Below are positions 7,667-18,211 of a stretch of 23,955 bases of DNA, in pieces. Position numbers and translations under genes: made by a program. Source of the stretch: JAAYZM01 sp964510785 (lineage in GTDB: Bacteria > Actinomycetota > Actinomycetes > Actinomycetales > Cellulomonadaceae); the NCBI GenBank assembly GCA_964510785.1, contig CAZECM010000050.1:1-23955 (forward strand), in the 5' to 3' direction. The notes below the pieces were generated by a model. That model had not been told where the DNA came from, searched no databases, and worked only from the letters and a program-made list of their open reading frames with translations. Each line of letters begins with the position of its first letter. The stretch's first letter is position 1.

Positions 7667-8619
7667 CGCGTGGCCCCGACCGTCCGTGCGGACAGGGCGG
7701 CGATCGCGTCGATCGTCATGTCCCACAGCAGGGGCTTGTCGAGCTCGGTCGCGACGTGCGTGTTGTGCGGCTGACCCAGCAGGTCCGCGAAGTCGGTGAC
7801 CGTCATGCCCGTGGTCCACGTGCCCGTGAGCTCGACGGCCACGAACGCCTCGCGCGTGGCGAACACGGCGGGGTCCACCGTCTTGGCGACGCAGCACAGG
7901 TCGTGCACGGGCGGCGCCTCGAAGCCCTGGTGCTCGAGGTAGGACTTCCCGAAGAAGGTCAGCACCTCGACGACGAAGTCCGACAGCGGCGAGCCGATCG
8001 CCCGGATCCGCTCGACGACGTCGGGCGTGGCCGTGGCCTGATGGGTCAGATCGAGACCCACCATGGTGACCTTCCAGGCCCCCGCGAACACGGCCTGGGC
8101 CGCCTCCGGGTCCACCACGATGTTGAACTCGGCGGCGGGCGTGCGGTTGCCGCGCGTGTAGGCGCCGCCCATGAGGACGACCTCCTTGACGCGCCCGACG
8201 ATGCGCGGCTCCTTCTTCATCGCGAGCGCGATGTTGGTGAGCGGGCCCGTCGGCACGAGCGTGATGGTGCCAGGCTCGGCGGCCATGACCTCGTCGATGA
8301 TGAGGTCGACGGCGTGCCGGGGGTCGAGCTCGCGCTCGGCCCGCGGCAGCACGGGCCCGTCGAGCCCCGAGTCGCCGTGGATGTCCTCCGCGACGACCTG
8401 CGGTCGCACGAGCGGCTCGGAGGCCCCTTGCGCGACGGGCACGTCGATGCCGGCGACGGCGCACACCGCGAGCGCGTTGGCCGTGACCTTCTCGACCGTC
8501 TGGTTCCCGGCGACGGTCGTGATGGCAAGCAGCTCGACGCGCGGGTCGCCCGCGGCGAGGATGATCGCCATCGCGTCGTCGTGCCCCGGGTCGCAGTCGA
8601 TGATGAGGCGTTCGGTCAT
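7663..8619 (-). CDS. Nucleoside hydrolase 4 (IUNH family)
   Basis: A 318-aa nucleoside N-ribohydrolase with DCDPGHDD (D8, D10, D14, D15), HGDSGLDG (81-88), GPLTN (125-129), PAAEFNIVVD (161-170), GLDLTHQ (188-194) and H239-D240. In overall pattern it is close to RihA/RihB-like pyrimidine-acting enzymes, for which HGDSGLDG and GLDLTHQ are typical, but this is only a motif impression. It is the first of four tandem hydrolases, 39 bp after the importer permease gene. The ATG at 8619 is preceded by GAAGGAG with a somewhat long spacing of about 11 nt. Its 3' end overlaps the next hydrolase by 4 bp. Confidence 0.94.
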   Translation of the reverse strand: MTERLIIDCDPGHDDAMAIILAAGDPRVELLAITTVAGNQTVEKVTANALAVCAVAGIDVPVAQGASEPLVRPQVVAEDIHGDSGLDGPVLPRAERELDPRHAVDLIIDEVMAAEPGTITLVPTGPLTNIALAMKKEPRIVGRVKEVVLMGGAYTRGNRTPAAEFNIVVDPEAAQAVFAGAWKVTMVGLDLTHQATATPDVVERIRAIGSPLSDFVVEVLTFFGKSYLEHQGFEAPPVHDLCCVAKTVDPAVFATREAFVAVELTGTWTTGMTVTDFADLLGQPHNTHVATELDKPLLWDMTIDAIAALSARTVGATR

Positions 8620-8658
8620 GGCTCGTGGTGCTCCTTCGTCGGGTTCTGGTGTCGCGGG

Positions 8659-9602
8659 TCAGGCCGGTGCGGGCGTGACCACGTCGTCGCGGCGCTTCGT
8701 GCGGACCTGCTTGAAGCGGATACCGGCGAGGACGAGCGCGATGATCGTGATGAGGTACGGGGTCATGAGCGCGAGGTTCGAGTTGAAGCCCGCGATGCCG
8801 AGCTGGTCCGCGATCGCGTCGGCCGCACCGAAGATGAACGCGGCGACCATGGTGCGCACGGGCTTGCCCAGGCCGAAGGTGAGCGCCGCGACGGCGATGA
8901 AGCCGCGCCCGGCGGTCATGTTGGCCGCGAACACCCCGAGCGTCGCCATCGCGAGCTGCGCACCGGCGAGGCCGCACAGCAGGCCCGAGATGAGGATCGA
9001 CTGGAACTTGACCTTGCGGACAGCGATGCCCGCGGCCTCGGCCGCCGCCTCGTCCTCGCCCACGGCGCGCAGGTGCACGCCGAACTTCGTGCGGTAGAGC
9101 ACGAGCGAGGCGAGGGGCACGCACAGGAACGCGAGCCACACGATCGCCGTCTGACCGTTGATCGCGCCCCCGATGATCGGGATGTCCGCGAGCGGGCCGA
9201 CGTCGATGCGAGGCAGGCGGATGCTCGCGCTCGGCGGCGTGGCACCCGGGTTGCCGTAGATGACCTGCAGCAGGAAGACCGACAGGCCTGCCGCGAGCAG
9301 GTTCACACCGATGCCGACGACGATGAAGTCGGCCTTGAGCCACAGGCTCGCGAACGCGTAGATGAGCGCGAGCAACGTGCCCGCGATGATCGCGGCGAGG
9401 ACGCCGACGAGGGCGTTGTCGAACACGGAGCCGACGGCGATCGCCGAGAACGCGCCGATGAGCATCATGCCTTCGAGGCCGATGTTGAGGATGTTGCCCT
9501 GCTGGGTGAACGCACCACCGAGGGCGGCGAGCAGCAGCGGGGCGACCTTCATGAGCACCACGAACAAGGTGCCCGCCGTGAGGATCTGACCGAGGACGTC
9601 CA

Positions 9603-9603
<1 letters not shown>
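8659..9603 (-). CDS. Nucleoside ABC importer permease (NupQ/YufQ type)
   Basis: A 314-aa membrane permease of the BMP-dependent branch of the RbsC/branched-chain superfamily, the second transmembrane subunit of a nucleoside importer. Residues 40-51, NIGLEGMMLIGA, are the conserved permease block that contacts the ATPase region in this branch, followed by about nine hydrophobic segments. The partner permease is fused to the ATPase and encoded immediately upstream. The ATG at 9603 overlaps the preceding stop by 1 nt (TGATG), so stoichiometric expression by translational coupling is likely. The hydrolases follow 39 bp downstream. Guanosine, uridine, or a broad ribonucleoside range are all possible substrates. 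Confidence 0.93.
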
Positions 9604-12551
<2,948 letters not shown>

Positions 12552-12592
12552 GTCGTGGGTCTCTCTCCGGTCGGGGCAGACAAGGGGAGGAC

Positions 12593-12640
12593 GACCGGGG
12601 TGCCGCCCGCTGGGGCGACGGTGCGGACAGCACCCCGGTC
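12593..12640 (-). other. Stem-loop between bmp gene and ATPase-permease gene
   Basis: The arms GACCGGGGTGC (12593-12603) and GCACCCCGGTC (12630-12640) are an exact 11-bp inverted repeat; the 26-nt loop contains a nested CGCCC-GCTG-GGGCG hairpin. On the minus strand it begins 5 nt after the bmp stop codon. There is no U-tract, so it may be a 3'-end stabilising or partial termination structure that lets the binding protein be made in excess of the transporter; that role is inferred from position. Confidence 0.65.
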
Positions 12641-12645
12641 GAGGA

Positions 12646-13707
12646 TCAGTACGCGGTCGGAACGTCGATCGCGCCGTCGACGACCTGCTGTGCGTACGTG
12701 GCGATCTCGTCCTGGATCGCCTGCGGCACGATGCCTTCGTTGTCGTCGAAGTCGAGGCTCACGCCGTTGTTGGCGAGACCGTACTCGATGGTCGAGCCGT
12801 ACTCGAGGGTGCCGGCCTCGCTCGCCAGGACGGCGGACTCGAGGGAGACACCGATGTTCTTGAGCATCGACGCGAGGATGTGGCCCGGGTGGAGCTGGTT
12901 CTGGTTGGAGTCCACACCGATCGAGTAGCGACCGGCCTCTTCCGAGGCACGCAGCACGCCGAGACCAGCGCCACCGGCGACCTGGAACACGACGTCGGCG
13001 CCCTGGTCGTACATGGCCTTCGCCTGGTCGAAGCCGCGGTTCGCGTCCACGAAGTCACCGACGTAGGACACGAGGACCTCGATCGACGGGTCGACCGACT
13101 CGACACCCTTCTCGAAACCGACGACGAAGTCGTTGATCACGGGGATGTCCATGCCACCGATGACACCGACCTTCTTCGAGCCGGTCGCGAGCGGGAACTG
13201 GTCCGCGTTCACGGTGACCTGGGCGGCGAGCACACCGGCGAGGAAAGAGCCCTCGTTCTGGCGGTAGACGATCGAGGCGACGTTCGGCTGCTCCACGACG
13301 GAGTCGTAGATGATGTAGCTCTGGTCGGGGTACTTCGGTGCCGTCTCGTCGAGGATGTCGACCATCTGCGACGTCCCCGTGATGACGACGTCCCAGTCGC
13401 CCGTGGACACCGACTCGAGGTTGGTGCGCCACTGGGCCGGGTTGTCGGCGTCGGCCTGGATGTTCTGGGTCTTGTTGCCGGCCGCCTCGAGCGCCGCCAT
13501 GCCACGCGCGGCGTCGTCGAAGAATCCCTGGTCCCCGAGGGGTCCGTTGATGACGTTGACGACCGAGAGACCGCCGTCACCCGCGTCGGTGGGCTCGCCG
13601 CCCGTGCCGTCCGTCGTCGGGGACGTGCCACCGCCACCGCCACAGGCGGCCAGGGCGAGGGTCGCCGCGACGGCGATGGTCATGCCACCTAGGGTTCGCT
13701 TGCTCAT
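12646..13707 (-). CDS. BMP-family nucleoside-binding lipoprotein
   Basis: A 353-aa extracytoplasmic solute-binding lipoprotein of the basic membrane protein (Med/PnrA-like) family. It has a short basic n-region, a hydrophobic core and a lipobox ALAAC with acylated Cys22, followed by a Gly/Thr/Asp-rich flexible stretch to about residue 46. The mature domain shows family blocks GDQGFFDDAARGM, VYRQNEGSFLAGVLA, IGGMDIPVINDFVVGF, VDANRGFDQAKAMY and GVDSNQNQLHPG. BMP proteins typically bind purine or other nucleosides, which agrees with the surrounding hydrolases and ribokinase. ATG 13707 has a strong AAAGGAG with 7-nt spacing. It lies 59 bp after ribokinase and is followed by a strong hairpin, then the ATPase-permease gene. 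Confidence 0.95.
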   Translation of the reverse strand: MSKRTLGGMTIAVAATLALAACGGGGGTSPTTDGTGGEPTDAGDGGLSVVNVINGPLGDQGFFDDAARGMAALEAAGNKTQNIQADADNPAQWRTNLESVSTGDWDVVITGTSQMVDILDETAPKYPDQSYIIYDSVVEQPNVASIVYRQNEGSFLAGVLAAQVTVNADQFPLATGSKKVGVIGGMDIPVINDFVVGFEKGVESVDPSIEVLVSYVGDFVDANRGFDQAKAMYDQGADVVFQVAGGAGLGVLRASEEAGRYSIGVDSNQNQLHPGHILASMLKNIGVSLESAVLASEAGTLEYGSTIEYGLANNGVSLDFDDNEGIVPQAIQDEIATYAQQVVDGAIDVPTAY

Positions 13708-13766
13708 GCTGTGCTCCTTTGCACCGTGTCCTGCTACCTGTCGAGATCAACTGCTGGATGGTCGGG

Positions 13767-14723
13767 TCATGCCTCCTGAGGGTTCAGCGCACGAGGTGGA
13801 GAGGCCCGGCTCACCGAGGCGTGGACCGCCGCGGTGTCCGGCATGCCGGTGGTCGCGCCGAGCGAACCGACGGAGATCGCCCCCGCGTGGACCGCCCACT
13901 GCGCGGCCTCGGCGAGCGCTACGTCGCGGCTCAACGCGTCGGCGAGCGCCCCGATGAAGGTGTCGCCCGCACCCGTCGTGTCCACGACGGCCACGCGGGG
14001 AGCGCCGATCGCGGTGAGCACGCCGTCGTCCCAGACGAGGGCACCGCGCTCCCCCGCGGTGATCACGAGCGCGTGCGGGAGGTGTGCATCGGCACCGAGC
14101 TCGGCCGCGAGCGCCTCGGGGTCGGCCGGCAAGGGGCGACCCGTGACGGCCTCGTACTCGAGCTCGTTGACGACGAGGACGTCCACGAGACCCAGCAGCT
14201 CGTCGGGGAGCGGGCTCGTCGGCGCGGGTGCGGGGTTGAGGATGAAGAGACCCTCCGAGACGCGGGCCGCCTCGAGGACGGTCGTGACGGGGACCTCGAG
14301 CTGCGTGACGACGACGGCGGCGGCGCGCACGGCGTCACCCGCCTCGTGGACGTGCTCCGGCGCGAGCCGGCCGTTCGCGCCGGCGACGACGACGATGGAG
14401 TTCTCGGCCGCGGCGTCCACGAGCACGACGGCGCGCCCCGTGGGTACGCCGGGCACGGCGAGCAGGTGCGAGGTGTCGATGCCCTCGGCGGCGAGCGACT
14501 CGCGGACCGTGGCGGCCTCCCGGTCGTCCCCGACGAGGCCGACGAACGTGACCGAGCGGCCGAGGCGGGCGGCGGCGATGGCCTGGTTGCTCCCCTTGCC
14601 CCCGAGGAACTGGGCGTAGTCCACGGCGGAGACCGTCTCGCCGGGACGTGGCAGGTCGGTCACGGTGGCGACGAGGTCGATGTTGACGCTCCCCACCACG
14701 GCTACGTCCGTACGCTGCGGCAC
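13767..14723 (-). CDS. rbsK: Ribokinase
   Basis: A 318-aa PfkB-fold kinase that makes ribose-5-phosphate from ribose released by the nucleoside hydrolases. It has GSVNIDLV (11-18), the ribose-binding GGKGSNQA loop (41-48), VNELEYEAVTG and the DTTGAGDTFIGAL catalytic block with base D254; the GGKGSNQA loop is the main reason to prefer ribokinase over other PfkB enzymes. GTG 14723 is chosen as start because it has AAGGA about 9-10 nt upstream and matches the family N-terminus. An upstream in-frame TTG at 14753 lies inside the palindromic operator and is unlikely. It is the first gene of the leftward operon, with the LacI operator directly upstream. Confidence 0.93.
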   Translation of the reverse strand: MPQRTDVAVVGSVNIDLVATVTDLPRPGETVSAVDYAQFLGGKGSNQAIAAARLGRSVTFVGLVGDDREAATVRESLAAEGIDTSHLLAVPGVPTGRAVVLVDAAAENSIVVVAGANGRLAPEHVHEAGDAVRAAAVVVTQLEVPVTTVLEAARVSEGLFILNPAPAPTSPLPDELLGLVDVLVVNELEYEAVTGRPLPADPEALAAELGADAHLPHALVITAGERGALVWDDGVLTAIGAPRVAVVDTTGAGDTFIGALADALSRDVALAEAAQWAVHAGAISVGSLGATTGMPDTAAVHASVSRASPPRALNPQEA

Positions 14724-14744
14724 CTTTGCCCATCCTTCCGACTC

Positions 14745-14764
14745 CCGAGACAACGTTATCTCGG
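14745..14764. promoter_or_regulatory. Operator O1, LacI-type palindrome
   Basis: CCGAGACAACGTTATCTCGG is a 20-bp palindrome with one mismatched pair and a central CG, the form typical of LacI-family operators. It lies 9 bp downstream of the predicted -10 of the rbsK promoter, so bound repressor would block initiation. It is next to the divergent lacI gene and shares 14 of 20 positions with the palindrome at 17011-17032. Confidence 0.8.
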
Positions 14765-14773
14765 CTGTGTCCG

Positions 14774-14803
14774 ATCAAACGCCGTCGGCCGCCGGTCTGT
14801 CAA
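14774..14803 (-). promoter_or_regulatory. Predicted sigma-70-type promoter of the rbsK operon
   Basis: On the minus strand a perfect -35 TTGACA (14798-14803) is followed after 18 bp by TTTGAT (14774-14779), which matches the -10 consensus at four of six positions. The expected start is near 14767, immediately before operator O1. Confidence 0.65.
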
Positions 14804-14841
14804 CCCGCCCAATGTCTCAGTTTGGTCACACGGCCCTTCTC

Positions 14842-14871
14842 TTGCCGCGGTACCTTCGCTGCCACTACAGT
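14842..14871 (+). promoter_or_regulatory. Possible promoter of the lacI-type gene
   Basis: TTGCCG (14842-14847), an 18-bp spacer and TACAGT (14866-14871) would start transcription about 36 bp before the ATG at 14915. Both hexamers are imperfect. The rest of 14804-14841 shows nothing I can assign. Confidence 0.35.
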
Positions 14872-14914
14872 CAGCCCCGCAGGAATGGTTTTCTCACAGC
14901 AGAGAAGCGGGGCA

Positions 14915-15916
14915 ATGGGACGACGAGTCACGGTCCGCGACGTCGCGGCGGCCGCAGGGGTGTCCGTGTCGACGGCCTCCCGCGTGCTCTCCCAGAACCC
15001 GTCCGTCGACCCCGAGATGGCCCGCAAGGTGCTCAAGGCGAGCCTCGAGCTCGGCTACTCCGCGAACGTCTTCGCCCGCGCACTGCGCACGAAGCGCACG
15101 GACACCGTCGGCATGGTGGTGCCCTCGATCTCCAACACCTACTTCGTCGCGGTCGTCGAGGCGGTCGAGCAGGTGCTCGCCGAACGTGGCCGCTCGCTCA
15201 TCCTGTGCGACGCGCGCGAGTCGACCGAGACCGAGGCGCAGCGCATCGAGGTGCTCGTGCAGCGCATGGTCGACGGGCTCATCGTGGTCCCCGTCACGAC
15301 GTACGAGTCCGTCCCGGCGATCGAGGCCGCCGCAGGGCAGGTGCCCGTCGTGCTCTTCGACCGCTGGGCCGATTCCGCGGGGACCGACTTCGTGGGCGCC
15401 GACAACCAGGAGGGCGTGCGGCAGAGCATCAAGCACCTGCGCAAGCTCGGTGCGAGGTCGATCGTCTACGTCGGTGCCGAGCCCCGCACGAGCACGGCCT
15501 ACGAGCGGCTCAAGGCGTTCCGCGAGCTCGTCACGGACGGTGCCGACGTACCCGGGACCTCGTTGCTCGGCACGTTCACCGCCGAGTGGGGCGAGCGCGC
15601 CGCGAGAGAGCTCCTCGCTCGGGGCCCGCTGCCCGACGCCGTCGTCTGCGGCGCCGACGTCATCGCGTTCGCCCTGCTCAGCACGCTGCGCAACTCCGGT
15701 GTCGCGATCCCCGGCGACGTACGGGTCGCGAGCTTCGACGGCTCGGTGCTGAGCCAGCTCACCGTCCCCCGGCTCACCTCGGTGCGCCAGCCGATCGACG
15801 CCATGGCGTCCGAGGCCGTGCGCCTGCTCGACGCCCGCGCCGAGCAGCGCGACCGCCCGGCGAGCAAGTCGATCTTCGCCCCGACCCTCCTGGTGGGCCC
15901 CTCGACGAGCGGCTGA
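14915..15916 (+). CDS. LacI-family transcriptional regulator
   Basis: A 333-aa repressor with an N-terminal helix-turn-helix, VTVRDVAAAAGVSVSTASRV (5-24), a hinge near ARALRTKRTDTVG and a periplasmic-binding-protein-like effector domain (60-325), including the GLIVVP, VVLFDR and FDGS strands. Effector is unknown, but its position between ribokinase and the fifth hydrolase suggests ribose or a nucleoside. ATG 14915 is chosen because the HTH follows at once; an upstream ATG at 14885 would add 10 residues without a better ribosome binding site, and the SD here is weak. It is divergent from the 12-gene operon and is the natural candidate to bind the three related palindromes in this window. Its stop codon is inside a perfect stem-loop. 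Confidence 0.95.
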   Translation: MGRRVTVRDVAAAAGVSVSTASRVLSQNPSVDPEMARKVLKASLELGYSANVFARALRTKRTDTVGMVVPSISNTYFVAVVEAVEQVLAERGRSLILCDARESTETEAQRIEVLVQRMVDGLIVVPVTTYESVPAIEAAAGQVPVVLFDRWADSAGTDFVGADNQEGVRQSIKHLRKLGARSIVYVGAEPRTSTAYERLKAFRELVTDGADVPGTSLLGTFTAEWGERAARELLARGPLPDAVVCGADVIAFALLSTLRNSGVAIPGDVRVASFDGSVLSQLTVPRLTSVRQPIDAMASEAVRLLDARAEQRDRPASKSIFAPTLLVGPSTSG

Positions 15917-15932
15917 GCCCCCCGGCTCAGCC
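15911..15932. terminator. Hairpin between convergent lacI and nucleoside hydrolase 5
   Basis: GGCTGAGCC (15911-15919) and GGCTCAGCC (15924-15932) form a perfect 9-bp stem with a 4-nt C loop. It includes the lacI stop and lies 12 bp from the hydrolase stop. No U-tract follows on either strand, so it is probably a bidirectional terminator of the non-canonical kind common in high-GC actinobacteria. Confidence 0.65.
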
Positions 15933-15943
15933 GCCCGCCCGTC

Positions 15944-16873
15944 TCAGCGGGTGCAGGCCTCGGTGAGCATCGCGACGAACCGGTCGTGGTCCGCCGCGAG
16001 GACGACCCTGGTGTTGGGTTCTTGGCCCAGCACGCCCAGGTGGTCGACGACGGTCATGCCGAGCGTGTGCGTCCCGGTGGTCTCGACGCGCACGTAGGCG
16101 TCGATGGCGCGCGTCGCGATGCTCGGGTCGATCGCGATCGCCGTCGTCACCGGGTCCGGCAGGTCGAAGCCCTCGATCTTCGTGACCTCGCGGCAGAACT
16201 CGATGAGCTGGCGCTGGATCGACGAGCAGAACTCCCCCAGCCGGCCCGTGCTCGCGAGCGCCTCGTTCTCCGCGAACGTCACCGTGGCGTCGTTGCGGGA
16301 CACGTCCCAGCCCACCATCTCGAGCGGGAGCCCCGAGGTGAAGACCATGTCGGCCGCGTCGGGGTCCACGTAGATGTTGAACTCGGCCGCGGGCTTGACG
16401 TTCCCCGAGTGGTCCCCCGTGCCCGCCATCATGACGACGCGGTCGAAGAGCCCCGCGATGTCGGGCGCCTTGCGCAGTGCGAGTGCGAGGTTCGTGAGGG
16501 GCCCGAGCGTCACGAGGGTGATCTCGCCGGGGTGGCGGCGCGCGAGGTCGATGATGACGTCGACGGCGTGCCCCTCCGCGGCCGTGCGCCCGGTCAGTGG
16601 CAGGCCGACGTCCCCCATGCCGTCGCGCCCGTGGACGTTGTGGGCGAACACGTGCTCGCGGACGAGCGGACGGTCCGCCCCAGCGTGGACGGGGGTCGCC
16701 GAGCCGCACAGCTCGGTCGTGTAGAGGGCGTTCTGCACCCCCATCTCGAGGGGGACGTTCCCGGAGACCACGGTCGTGGCGAGGACGTCGACCCGGGGGT
16801 CGGTCAGGGCGAGCACCAGCGCGACGGCGTCGTCGGAGGCGGTGTCGGTGTCGATGATCAGCTTCGTTGCCAT
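15944..16873 (-). CDS. Nucleoside hydrolase 5 (IUNH family, variant active site)
   Basis: A 309-aa nucleoside-hydrolase-family protein. The Asp cluster is kept but reads DTDTASDD (D8, D10, D14, D15) in place of DTDPGxDD. GPLTN (124-128) and PAAEFNIYVD (161-170) are normal. GWD replaces GLD at 188-190, and the C-terminal HD pair is PD (P239-D240), so the His that acts near the leaving base in many family members is missing while the metal-binding Asp stays. It may use another residue or prefer another substrate. It is a single-gene unit with a weak AGGA 7 nt before ATG 16873, and a possible LacI operator lies 40 bp upstream. It is convergent with lacI. Confidence 0.91.
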   Translation of the reverse strand: MATKLIIDTDTASDDAVALVLALTDPRVDVLATTVVSGNVPLEMGVQNALYTTELCGSATPVHAGADRPLVREHVFAHNVHGRDGMGDVGLPLTGRTAAEGHAVDVIIDLARRHPGEITLVTLGPLTNLALALRKAPDIAGLFDRVVMMAGTGDHSGNVKPAAEFNIYVDPDAADMVFTSGLPLEMVGWDVSRNDATVTFAENEALASTGRLGEFCSSIQRQLIEFCREVTKIEGFDLPDPVTTAIAIDPSIATRAIDAYVRVETTGTHTLGMTVVDHLGVLGQEPNTRVVLAADHDRFVAMLTEACTR

Positions 16874-16913
16874 GCACTGTTCCTAGACGGGTTTGGCTCG
16901 AGATGCAAGCACC

Positions 16914-16933
16914 ACGAGATTACGTTTTCCGAG
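16914..16933. promoter_or_regulatory. Possible operator O3 upstream of nucleoside hydrolase 5
   Basis: Read on the minus strand the site is CTCGGAAAACGTAATCTCGT, matching O1 (14745-14764) at 14 of 20 positions; its right half AACGTAATCTCG differs from O1 by one base. As a palindrome it is much weaker than O1 or O2. It lies 40 bp upstream of the hydrolase start. Confidence 0.5.
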
Positions 16934-16970
16934 GCGACACGCTCCCACAGGACTGTTTTCCCGCGGGTGG

Positions 16971-16999
16971 TTGACCCCGTTCCCCGCCGCTGCTAGACA
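16971..16999 (+). promoter_or_regulatory. Predicted promoter of the phosphotriesterase-like operon
   Basis: TTGACC (16971-16976), a 17-bp spacer and TAGACA (16994-16999). The -35 is near consensus, the -10 weak. The distance to the following palindrome copies that seen at the rbsK promoter, which supports the call. Confidence 0.5.
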
Positions 17000-17010
17000 T
17001 GGAGACGTTC

Positions 17011-17032
17011 ATCGAGGCATCGATTTCTCGAT
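17011..17032. promoter_or_regulatory. Operator O2, LacI-type palindrome
   Basis: A 22-bp CG-centred palindrome with arms ATCGAG and CTCGAT around an ATCGAT core, symmetric at 18 of 22 positions. Its central 20 bp (TCGAGGCATCGATTTCTCGA) match O1 at 14 of 20, sharing the pattern CGAGnCAnCGnTnTCTCG. It begins 11 bp after the predicted -10 and 89 bp before the ATG of the phosphotriesterase-like gene. Confidence 0.75.
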
Positions 17033-17099
17033 ACACATCACCACCGGGCACCGCGGCCCCGCCGGAGCGGCCGCGGGCCGGCGAGAGGGAAGGTGAGCG

Positions 17100-18170
17100 A
17101 TGTCGTTCGCACCGCCCGTCACCGTGCAGACCGTCCTGGGACCCGTCCCGGTCACCGAGCTCGGGATGACCCTCACCCACGAGCACCTCCTCAACGACCT
17201 CTCCGAGGCGTTCCACGGCGGGACACGACCGTTCTCCGGCCAGATCGTGGACGTTCCCGTGAGCCCCGCGACCGCGTGGCTGCTCCGCGAGGACCCCTAC
17301 GCGAGCCGCGACAACTGCTCGATGGACCTGACGGACATCCCGATCGTCGCCGAGGAGCTCGCCCTCTTCGCGGCGGCCGGCGGGTGCACCGTCCTGGACA
17401 GCACGACGGGCGCCGGCCGTCGCCCCGCGGCGCTGCGCGAGCTCTCGCGCCGCACTGGCCTGAACCTCGTCATGGCGGGCGGCTGGTGCCTCTCGCACGG
17501 CCTGGACCACGACCTGCGCCCGAGCGACGTCGACCGCCTCGCTGCGGCGCTGGTCGCCGAGATCCGCGACGGCGTCGACGTGCCCGGCGAGGAGCCGGCC
17601 AGGGTGGGCGTGATCGGGGAGATCGGCGTCGGCCCCCACTTCACGGACTCCGAGCGGGTCACGCTGCAGGCCGCGAGCATCGCCCAGCGCGAGACCGGGC
17701 TGCCCCTGCTCGTCCACCTGCCCGGCTGGCAGCGGCGCGCCCACGAGGCGCTCGACGTCACGGACGCGATGGGCGTGGATCCCGGCTCCGTCGTGCTGTG
17801 CCACATGGACCCCTCGGGCAAGGACACCGGCTACCAGCGCGAGGTCGCCGCGCGCGGGGCGTGGCTCGAGTTCGACATGATCGCGATGCCGTTCAACTTC
17901 CCCGGCGAGGGCCAGTCCCCCTCCGTCGAGGACACCGTCGCCGCCGTCACGGGCCTGCTCGCCGACGGCCACGGCGACCGCGTCCTGCTCTCCCACGACG
18001 TGTTCCTCAAGGGGATGTGGACCCGCAACGGCGGCAACGGCTACGCCTACGTCCCCACCGCGTTCCTGCCCCGCCTCGTCGCGGAAGGGGTCGACGCGGC
18101 CGTCGCGGCGGCCCTGCTCGTCGACAACCCCGCCGCCCTCTACACGCGCGCCGCGACGCACCACCGCTGA
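17100..18170 (+). CDS. Phosphotriesterase-family amidohydrolase
   Basis: A 356-aa TIM-barrel metallohydrolase. Metal-site residues visible are H27 and H29 in THEHLL, E174 in IGEIG, H206 in VHLPGW, H235 in CHMDPSG and D300 in SHDVFLKG. The bridging carboxylated Lys of classical phosphotriesterase is a Glu here, as in the PHP branch. Members of this family include sugar-lactone and other ester hydrolases; few are true phosphotriesterases, so the annotation should not be read as organophosphate activity. The start at 17100 follows GGGAAGGTGA. It is the first gene of a three-gene rightward unit with an operator related to the rbsK one, so a role in nucleoside or ribose use, for example lactone opening, is a reasonable but unproven inference. 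Confidence 0.87.
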   Translation: MSFAPPVTVQTVLGPVPVTELGMTLTHEHLLNDLSEAFHGGTRPFSGQIVDVPVSPATAWLLREDPYASRDNCSMDLTDIPIVAEELALFAAAGGCTVLDSTTGAGRRPAALRELSRRTGLNLVMAGGWCLSHGLDHDLRPSDVDRLAAALVAEIRDGVDVPGEEPARVGVIGEIGVGPHFTDSERVTLQAASIAQRETGLPLLVHLPGWQRRAHEALDVTDAMGVDPGSVVLCHMDPSGKDTGYQREVAARGAWLEFDMIAMPFNFPGEGQSPSVEDTVAAVTGLLADGHGDRVLLSHDVFLKGMWTRNGGNGYAYVPTAFLPRLVAEGVDAAVAAALLVDNPAALYTRAATHHR

Positions 18171-18211
18171 GTCCCGTCACCCGACCCAACCCCAGTCCCC
18201 CGGAGGTCCCC

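Noticed and set aside
6725..9343. An 872-codon open frame that seems to fuse several hydrolase genes
   Set aside because: Only the part from GTG 7666 shows hydrolase sequence. The upstream part is Arg/Pro-rich shadow translation of genes in another frame.
16873..16908. A possible leaderless promoter for nucleoside hydrolase 5: TTGCAT, 17 bp, TAGGAA on the minus strand
   Set aside because: The -10 is poor, and the same AGGA can serve as an ordinary SD 7 nt before the ATG, so it was not listed as a promoter.
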